From: Burkholderiales bacterium
GTDB lineage: Bacteria > Pseudomonadota > Gammaproteobacteria > Burkholderiales > Casimicrobiaceae
DNA: 10,470 nucleotides
Assembly: GCA_031275075.1 (NCBI GenBank)
Contig: JAISPI010000057.1
Span: 1-10,470 of the forward strand
Direction of reading: 5' to 3'
The position numbers and the translations under genes were made by a program. How positions within the stretch are numbered: position 1 is the stretch's first letter; each line of letters begins with the position of its first letter. Below, piece by piece: positions 4,976 to 10,470 of this stretch. The notes under the pieces were generated by a model. That model ran no database searches. It saw only the letters and a list, made by a program, of their open reading frames with translations, and was not told the DNA's origin.

Positions 4976-5956
4976 ATGGTGGGAAAACGCGGTGTGGATT
5001 TCGTGAAAATTATTCGTACTTTACCGATGGCCGGCCAGGACGAGCCTGCCATTGCATTGGCGCTGGGCAATTTCGACGGCGTGCATCTGGGACATCAGGC
5101 GATGTTGCGCCGGGTCGTCGAAGCGGCCAGCGATCTCAATCTCGTACCGGCGGCGATGACTTTCGAGCCGACGCCGCGCGAGTATTTTGCGTCAACGGCG
5201 ACATCTGTTTGGCGACAGCCCCGGTTGCTACCCTTACGCAGCCGGCTTGAACGGATGGCGGAGATCGGTATCGCCCGGATTTATTTGTTGCGTTTCGATG
5301 CGCGGCTGGCGGAAATGGATGCGGAAATGTTTGTCGGTGATTTGCTGGAGCGGCGGTTGAATGTGCGCTGGTTTTTAGCCACTCATGATGCCCGTTTCGG
5401 AAAGAACCGAATGGGCAGTCTGGATTTTTTGCGGGCGCGTTCCAATGCTTTTATGTTGGAAACGATGACAACGGTTGAGATTGACGGCAAGCGAGTGTCG
5501 TCCACCGCTGTGCGGCAGGCGTTGGCGGCAGCCGATTTCGCGCGCGCCCGGCAGTTGTTGGGGCGGCCTTATACGATCGGCGGTCGGGTGACGCATGGAG
5601 AGGCGCGCGGACGCGCGATTGGTTTTCCGACGGTGAATCTGCCGTTGACGTTCAAACCGCCGTTGTCCGGTGTGTTTGCCGTGCGTGTGCATGGATTGGG
5701 AACGGTGCGCGAGGGTGTGGCGAATCTCGGTGTGCGGCCAACGGTGGAAGCCGCGGCAGAAGCGTTGCCGGTGTTGGAAACGCATGTGTTCGATTTTAAT
5801 GAGAGCGTGTACGGGCAGCGTATTGAAGTGGAGTTTATCGAGAAGTTACGCGATGAAATGTGTTTTTCCGATGTGACGGCGCTGACGAAGCAAATTGAAG
5901 ACGATGCGCGTCGGGCGCGGGAAATATTTTTGCCGGTGTTGCGCGCGGCATCCTGA
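4976..5956 (+). CDS. ribF: bifunctional riboflavin kinase / FAD synthetase
   Basis: Converts riboflavin to FMN and FMN to FAD in the cytoplasm, using ATP. At 326 residues it is close to, or slightly longer than, the usual length. The N-terminal FAD synthetase domain shows GNFDGVHLGH (31-40) with the HxGH nucleotidyl-transfer motif, FEPTPREYF (63-71) and SSTAVR (175-180). The C-terminal riboflavin kinase domain starts near 196, with GRAIGFPTVNL (212-222), GVFAVRV, NLGVRPTV (250-257) and the YGQRIEVEFIEKLRDE region (279-294). One motif is unusual: where the family normally has G-(D/E)-D-F-R-F-G, this protein reads THDARFG (136-142). First gene of the operon, 26 bases before ileS. The last residues of ribF have no terminator behind them, so ileS is probably cotranscribed. 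The start could instead be the GTG at 5003. Confidence 0.95.
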   Translation: MVGKRGVDFVKIIRTLPMAGQDEPAIALALGNFDGVHLGHQAMLRRVVEAASDLNLVPAAMTFEPTPREYFASTATSVWRQPRLLPLRSRLERMAEIGIARIYLLRFDARLAEMDAEMFVGDLLERRLNVRWFLATHDARFGKNRMGSLDFLRARSNAFMLETMTTVEIDGKRVSSTAVRQALAAADFARARQLLGRPYTIGGRVTHGEARGRAIGFPTVNLPLTFKPPLSGVFAVRVHGLGTVREGVANLGVRPTVEAAAEALPVLETHVFDFNESVYGQRIEVEFIEKLRDEMCFSDVTALTKQIEDDARRAREIFLPVLRAAS

Positions 5957-5982
5957 ATTGAGAAACGGGTAGAAAGACAACG

Positions 5983-8829
5983 ATGTTAGAACCGAAGAAA
6001 GACGATTACCGAGCTACGTTGAATTTGCCGGAGACGCCGTTTCCGATGCGCGGCAATCTGGCGCAGCGCGAGCCGGTCTGGGTGGCCGAATGGCAGGAAA
6101 AGAAAATTTACGAAGCGATTCGGGCGGCGTGCGCCGGACGGCCGCTGTTCGTTCTTCACGACGGGCCGCCGTACGCCAATGGCGACATTCATATTGGCCA
6201 TGCGGTCAACAAGATTCTGAAAGACATCATCGTCAAAAGTAAAACGATGGCGGGTTTCGATGCGCCGTATGTGCCGGGCTGGGATTGCCACGGGATGCCG
6301 ATTGAAGTGCAGATCGAAAAAACGCATGGCAAGCATTTATCGACGGCGGAAACGCAGCGGTTGTGCCGTGCTTACGCCGAGGCGCAAATCGTTCGGCAGC
6401 GGGAAGGTTTCCGCCGACTTGGTGTGCTTGCCGATTGGCAAGACTTGTACACGACGATGGCGTTTCGCAATGAGGCCGATGAAGTGCGGACGCTTGGCGA
6501 AATTTTGAAGAAAGGTTATCTCTACCGCAGTTTGAAGCCGGTGAACTGGTGTTTCGATTGCGGCAGCGCGCTGGCAGAAGCTGAGGTCGAATACGAAGAC
6601 CGTGCCGACAGCGCAATCGATATTGGTTTTTCGCTGGAAGACAATGAACGCGCCAAATTGGCGCAGGCGTTTGGATTAAAGCAAGCGCCGGAGGGTGTGG
6701 TTCAAGCGGTGATCTGGACAACGACACCGTGGACAATTCCGTCGAATCAGGCGCTCAACGTGCATCCCGATCTGGTTTACGCGCTGGTTAAAACGCCGGA
6801 GAAGCATTTGGTTCTGGCGCAGGATTTGGTTGAGGTGTGTTTGAAGCGTTACGGTTTGACCGGCAACGTTATCGCGACAACGAAGGGCGCGGCGCTTGAA
6901 CATCTGGCGTTCCGGCATCCGTTTTACGACCGCATTTCGCCGATCTACCTCGCCGAATACGTGACGCTCGAAGCCGGTACCGGTGTTGTGCACAGCGCCC
7001 CCGCTTACGGTATCGAGGACTTTCAAAGTTGCCGCAAATACGGGATGAAAGACGAGGCGATTCTCAATCCGGTACAGGGCAACGGCAAGTTCGAGGCGGC
7101 GCTGCCGTTTTTTGGCGGGCTGTTGATCTGGGACGCCAATCCGAAGATCGTTGAAAAATTGCGCGAAGTCGGCGCGCTTTTGCACACTGAAAAATTCAAA
7201 CACAGCTATATGCATTGCTGGCGGCACAAGTCGCCGGTTGTTTATCGGGCAACGCAGCAATGGTTTGTCGCTATGGACGGCGCTCCCGGTTTTCAGGGAA
7301 CGAAGCCGAAAGAGACGTTACGTGAAACGGCGCTGGCTGGAATTGAGGCGACGCGATTTTATCCATCCTGGGGAAAAGCGCGTTTACAGACGATGATCGC
7401 CAACCGGCCTGATTGGACATTGTCGCGGCAGCGGCAGTGGGGTGTGCCGTTGCCGTTCTTTGTTGATCGCCAGACCGATGAATTGCATCCCGATTCGCTG
7501 GCGCTGCTTGAAAAAGCGGCGCAGAAGATTGAACAATGCGGGATCGAATCATGGTACGAAGCGACAGCGGCCGATTTCGGTGTCGATGAAAAAAAGTACC
7601 GCAAGCTGACCGATACACTCGACGTCTGGTTCGATTCCGGTTCGACGCATCAAACGGTGATGGGCGGTCCACAGGGACGCGAACAAAGCCTGGGTTCGCA
7701 TGGTTCCAAAACCCGTTTTCCGGCCGACCTGTACCTCGAAGGCTCCGATCAACATCGCGGCTGGTTCCATTCTTCGTTGTTGGTGTCGTCGATGCTGAAC
7801 GGCGCACCACCGTACAAAAACCTGTTGACGCACGGCTTTACCGTCGATGCCAACGGTTACAAGATGTCGAAATCGCGCGGCAATACGGTGTCGCCGCAAA
7901 AAGTCGGCGATACGTTGGGTGCTGAAATTTTGCGCTTGTGGACGGCGGCAACCGATTATTCTGGCGAATTGTCGATTTCCGACGAGATTCTGAAGCGCGT
8001 GGTCGAAAGCTATCGCCGTATTCGCAACACGCTGTGTTTTTTGATGGGCAATACTTCCGATTTCGATGTTGCCCGTGATGCGGTGCCGCTCGACGCGATG
8101 TTTGAGATGGATCGCTATGCGTTGGCGAAAGCGGGCGCGTTGTCGGCGAGTGTACGCGAGGATTACGCGCAGTACGAATTTCATTCGGTCGTCCAGAAAG
8201 TGCAGACGTATTGTTCGGAAGAATTGGGCGGTTTTTACCTCGACGTGTTGAAAGACAGGCTCTACACCGCAGGCAAGACAAGTGTGGCGCGGCGTTCAGC
8301 GCAAACGGCGCTTTATCACATTCGCAATCTGTTGTTGAAACTGATTGCGCCGGTCTTGTCGTTTACGGCGGAAGAAGCATGGCGCATCGTATGTCCGGAA
8401 GATCCAACGGTGTTTGTGCGTGGCTGGGAAGACGGTTTTCCCGATGTCGCCGAAGCGTCGCGTCTGTTGGAAAAGTGGCAACGCCTTCTCGCCGTGCGCG
8501 CACTGGTGTTGAAGGAAATGGAAAATCTGCGTGAAGCGGGCGGCATCGGTTCATCGTTGCAGGCGGAAGTGACGTTGACGCTGACGGCGGATGATTACGC
8601 GCTGTTTAAAACACTGGGCGACGATTTGCGTTTTGTGCTGATTACTTCCGCCGCTCGCATCGTCAAGGGCGAGGCGCTGCGCATCGAGGTGACGCCGTCA
8701 ACCGGCATCAAATGCGAGCGCTGCTGGCACTGGCGGCACGATGTTGGCCGCGATCCGGCGCATCCGACGCTGTGCGGGCGTTGTGTCGACAACCTGTTCG
8801 GCGAAGGCGAGGCGCGTCAGCATGCATGA
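5983..8829 (+). CDS. ileS: isoleucyl-tRNA synthetase
   Basis: Charges tRNA-Ile with isoleucine and edits mischarged valine; cytoplasmic, essential. At 948 residues it is a full-length bacterial class Ia enzyme. The HIGH motif is at 70-73 within PPYANGDIHIGH. The CP1 editing domain shows WTTTPWTIPSN (245-255) and GTGVVHSAPAYGIEDF, whose Asp346 matches the aspartate that anchors the substrate amino group in family members. The active-site region EGSDQHRGWFH spans 586-596, and KMSKS is at 627-631. A C-terminal zinc-binding module has Cys911, Cys914, Cys931 and Cys934, the arrangement of zinc-type bacterial IleS. The ATG has only a weak purine stretch (AGAAAGA) before it. The 3' end overlaps the lspA start by eight bases, implying translational coupling. 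No T-box or other leader control is visible, as expected for a proteobacterium. Confidence 0.98.
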   Translation: MLEPKKDDYRATLNLPETPFPMRGNLAQREPVWVAEWQEKKIYEAIRAACAGRPLFVLHDGPPYANGDIHIGHAVNKILKDIIVKSKTMAGFDAPYVPGWDCHGMPIEVQIEKTHGKHLSTAETQRLCRAYAEAQIVRQREGFRRLGVLADWQDLYTTMAFRNEADEVRTLGEILKKGYLYRSLKPVNWCFDCGSALAEAEVEYEDRADSAIDIGFSLEDNERAKLAQAFGLKQAPEGVVQAVIWTTTPWTIPSNQALNVHPDLVYALVKTPEKHLVLAQDLVEVCLKRYGLTGNVIATTKGAALEHLAFRHPFYDRISPIYLAEYVTLEAGTGVVHSAPAYGIEDFQSCRKYGMKDEAILNPVQGNGKFEAALPFFGGLLIWDANPKIVEKLREVGALLHTEKFKHSYMHCWRHKSPVVYRATQQWFVAMDGAPGFQGTKPKETLRETALAGIEATRFYPSWGKARLQTMIANRPDWTLSRQRQWGVPLPFFVDRQTDELHPDSLALLEKAAQKIEQCGIESWYEATAADFGVDEKKYRKLTDTLDVWFDSGSTHQTVMGGPQGREQSLGSHGSKTRFPADLYLEGSDQHRGWFHSSLLVSSMLNGAPPYKNLLTHGFTVDANGYKMSKSRGNTVSPQKVGDTLGAEILRLWTAATDYSGELSISDEILKRVVESYRRIRNTLCFLMGNTSDFDVARDAVPLDAMFEMDRYALAKAGALSASVREDYAQYEFHSVVQKVQTYCSEELGGFYLDVLKDRLYTAGKTSVARRSAQTALYHIRNLLLKLIAPVLSFTAEEAWRIVCPEDPTVFVRGWEDGFPDVAEASRLLEKWQRLLAVRALVLKEMENLREAGGIGSSLQAEVTLTLTADDYALFKTLGDDLRFVLITSAARIVKGEALRIEVTPSTGIKCERCWHWRHDVGRDPAHPTLCGRCVDNLFGEGEARQHA

Positions 8830-9376
8830 GAAAAAAGCCGCGCCGTGGGCAAAAGCAGCGCATTACGAATGGTGTAAAGCCTGGTGGTTACTGGCCAGTG
8901 TGCTGGTGATCGTGTCTGACCGCTTGACCAAGCTGTGGGTGTACGAAACGTTTTACAGCGGCGAAGTGCGGCCGGTAACGTCGTTTTTCAGTCTGATCTT
9001 GACGTTTAACACCGGCGCGGCATTCAGCTTCCTGGCCGGTGCCGGCGGATGGCAGCGACCGTTTTTTATTGTGATCAGCGTGGTGGCGTGTCTGGCATTT
9101 TTGTGGCTGCTGTTGCGTGGCGGCAGCCGCTGGTTCAGCCTTGGGCTGGCGCTGATCATCGGCGGCGCGTTGGGCAATCTGTGGGATCGGATCGCTCTTG
9201 GCCGGGTGATCGATTTTTTGTTGTTTCATTATCAACATTGGTCTTATCCGGCGTTCAATATTGCGGACAGCGCGATTGTTGTCGGCGCGTTTTTGTTGGT
9301 TGCCGATAGTTTGCGGCAACGCAAACACGCTGTTTATGAAGACGATGAGCGTGACGGGCGGAACCGTTCCGCCTGA
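8822..9376 (+). CDS. lspA: lipoprotein signal peptidase (signal peptidase II)
   Basis: Inner-membrane aspartic peptidase that removes signal peptides from diacylglyceryl-modified prolipoproteins. The protein has 184 residues and the usual four membrane segments (roughly 21-38, 79-98, 104-119 and 147-163). All family motifs are present: DRLTK (33-37), FNTGAAFSFL (62-71), GGALGNLWDR (114-123), GRVIDFL (127-133) and FNIADS (145-150). The conserved aspartates are Asp33, Asp122, Asp131 and Asp149, and the catalytic pair lies among the last three. The open frame extends upstream inside ileS to 8741, but the ATG at 8822 gives a normal N-terminus. GAGG (8809-8812) stands nine bases before it. The ATG lies within the last codons of ileS (ATGCATGA). 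It is separated from ispH by only 13 bases. The C-terminal tail is charged and probably cytoplasmic. Confidence 0.96.
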   Translation: MHEKKAAPWAKAAHYEWCKAWWLLASVLVIVSDRLTKLWVYETFYSGEVRPVTSFFSLILTFNTGAAFSFLAGAGGWQRPFFIVISVVACLAFLWLLLRGGSRWFSLGLALIIGGALGNLWDRIALGRVIDFLLFHYQHWSYPAFNIADSAIVVGAFLLVADSLRQRKHAVYEDDERDGRNRSA

Positions 9377-9389
9377 TGAGAAAAACCGG

Positions 9390-10352
9390 ATGAAAATCCT
9401 GCTGGCCAACCCTCGCGGATTTTGTGCCGGTGTTGACCGCGCGATTACCATCGTCGAAGAAGTGTTGAGACGTTTCGGGGCGCCGGTTTATGTGCGCCAT
9501 GAGGTTGTACACAACACATTCGTGGTCGAGCGACTGAAAACGGAGGGCGTGATTTTCGTCGAGTCGCTTGACGAAGTGCCTGACGGTGCGGCGGTTATCT
9601 TTAGCGCGCACGGCACACCGAAGCGCGTTTACGAAGAAGCGGCGCAACGCGGTCTGACGGTGTTCGACGCAACGTGTCCGCTGGTGACCAAGGTGCACAT
9701 TGAAGTCGATCGGATGGCGCAGGCCGGTATCGAGATCGTAATGATCGGTCACGCCGGGCATCCGGAAGTCGAAGGCACGATGGGGCAATTGACAGAAAAA
9801 AACAATGAATCCATTTATCTGGTCGAAACGGTTGCAGATGTCGAGCGATTGCAGGTGCGAAACCCTGACCGTCTTGGTTTCGTGACGCAGACAACATTAT
9901 CGCAAGACGACGCGGCGCAGATCATCGAAGCGTTGACGCGGCGTTTCCCCAAAATCCTTGCGCCGAAGAAAGAAGACATTTGCTATGCTACGCAAAACCG
10001 CCAGAACGCAGTGCGTGTACTGACGGGAGAAGTCGATCTGCTGATTGTCGTCGGCAGCCGCAACAGTTCCAATTCGAACCGGCTGCGTGAAGCGGCAGAA
10101 CGGGGCGGTATCGCCGCTTATCGCGTGGACAGCGCCGCCGAACTGCTTCCGGAATGGTTTGACGGCAAACACTGCATCGGCATTACCGCGGGCGCTTCGG
10201 CGCCGGAAACGCTGGTGCGCGAGGTGGTGGCACGCCTGCGGGCGCTGGGCGCTGACGAGGTACACGAGTGCGAAGGCGTCGTCGAAAAAGTCTCGTTCCC
10301 GTTGCCGAAAAATTTGCAAGATGCCGGACAGTCTTGTAACCGCGTCGGATAA
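9390..10352 (+). CDS. ispH: 4-hydroxy-3-methylbut-2-enyl diphosphate reductase
   Basis: Last enzyme of the MEP isoprenoid pathway; reduces HMBPP to IPP and DMAPP with an iron-sulfur cluster in the cytoplasm (formerly LytB). It has 320 residues, the family length. The cluster cysteines are Cys12 (in GFCAGVDRA), Cys96 (in DATCPLVTK) and Cys198. Substrate-binding residues are visible: His41, His74, His124, Glu126 (in HAGHPEVEG), Thr168, the SSN triad at 226-228 and Ser270 in TAGASAPE. The ATG at 9390 is chosen because MKILLANPRGFCAG is the normal N-terminus; an extension to 9261 would run inside lspA. The ribosome binding site is weak. Directly following lspA without the FKBP-type gene fkpB found there in E. 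coli, this is the layout I recall for some betaproteobacteria such as Neisseria. No terminator follows. Confidence 0.97.
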   Translation: MKILLANPRGFCAGVDRAITIVEEVLRRFGAPVYVRHEVVHNTFVVERLKTEGVIFVESLDEVPDGAAVIFSAHGTPKRVYEEAAQRGLTVFDATCPLVTKVHIEVDRMAQAGIEIVMIGHAGHPEVEGTMGQLTEKNNESIYLVETVADVERLQVRNPDRLGFVTQTTLSQDDAAQIIEALTRRFPKILAPKKEDICYATQNRQNAVRVLTGEVDLLIVVGSRNSSNSNRLREAAERGGIAAYRVDSAAELLPEWFDGKHCIGITAGASAPETLVREVVARLRALGADEVHECEGVVEKVSFPLPKNLQDAGQSCNRVG

Positions 10353-10364
10353 AACTGCTATGAT
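10334..10364 (+). promoter_or_regulatory. possible extended -10 promoter for the nfeD-like gene
   Basis: TTGTAA (10334-10339) and TATGAT (10359-10364) are spaced 19 bases apart. The -10 is preceded by TG one base away (TGCTATGAT), an extended -10. The -35 lies within the last codons of ispH. About 38 bases separate the -10 from the downstream ATG, leaving room for the AGGAG site. Confidence 0.45.
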
Positions 10365-10402
10365 GCGCTTGTGGTAAAGACCTGACGCAAAGGAGCGTAT
10401 GT

Positions 10403-10470
10403 ATGCCTGGGTGGATATGGTGGGTGTTGGCGTTGGTGCTGGCCGGTGTCGAAATGTTGACCGGAACGTT
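10403..10470 (+). CDS. NfeD-like membrane protein, N-terminal fragment cut by window end
   Basis: Only 22 codons are visible, reading MPGWIWWVLALVLAGVEMLT and then GT. An aromatic start followed by a hydrophobic helix with a Glu and then LTGT is typical of short NfeD-family membrane proteins, which often pair with SPFH/stomatin-type proteins. AGGAG (10391-10395) stands seven bases before this ATG. An overlapping ATG at 10399 opens a different frame with no membrane character and poor spacing, so it is disfavoured. The gene lies 50 bases after ispH and has a possible promoter of its own. The NfeD assignment rests on a short stretch, and another small membrane protein is possible. Confidence 0.6.
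   Translation, partial: MPGWIWWVLALVLAGVEMLTGT

Noticed and set aside
8741..8821. Upstream extension of lspA inside ileS
   Set aside because: It would encode the zinc-finger region of IleS in another frame; LspA homologues start near the ATG at 8822.
9261..9389. Upstream extension of ispH inside lspA
   Set aside because: The IspH N-terminus with the first cluster cysteine at residue 12 fits the ATG at 9390 exactly.

Overview
The window looks like chromosomal DNA of a Gram-negative proteobacterium, most likely a betaproteobacterium. This rests on the gene order ribF-ileS-lspA-ispH, on a surface protein with an IPTL-type C-terminal sorting tail, and on short palindromic repeat families of kinds common in that group. 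No 16S rRNA or other decisive taxonomic marker is present, so the assignment is an inference. No phage, plasmid, transposase, CRISPR array or tRNA/rRNA gene was seen.

Left part (1-2390, minus strand): a complete comEC/rec2 gene, encoding the inner-membrane DNA-uptake channel with its C-terminal metallo-beta-lactamase-like domain. Its stop faces a hairpin at the window edge. A possible promoter lies so close to its start that the mRNA could be leaderless.

Middle part (2391-4975): a surface or secreted right-handed beta-helix protein (minus strand, 2863-4371), embedded in repeats. The protein has a signal peptide, a CSLREA-like N-terminus, seven near-identical coil repeats, a choice-of-anchor Q-like region and an IPTL-like C-terminal anchor. 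Downstream of it lie a palindromic element with a duplicated end, a strong minus-strand intrinsic terminator, GC-rich hairpins and a MITE-like palindrome. Upstream of it lie a second copy of that MITE in opposite orientation, another GC-rich hairpin, and two copies of an AT/GC-mixed palindrome that bracket them. This accessory island is the most unusual part of the window.

Right part (4976-10470, plus strand): a tightly packed housekeeping operon. It holds ribF (FMN/FAD synthesis), ileS (isoleucyl-tRNA synthetase), lspA (lipoprotein signal peptidase, overlapping ileS by 8 bases) and ispH (last step of the MEP isoprenoid pathway). The fkpB gene that separates lspA and ispH in E. coli is absent. 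The first 22 codons of an NfeD-like membrane protein follow, with their own extended -10 promoter.

I see no clearly new enzymatic system here. The observations most worth following are the repeat-bracketed beta-helix gene and the layered repeat structure around it.
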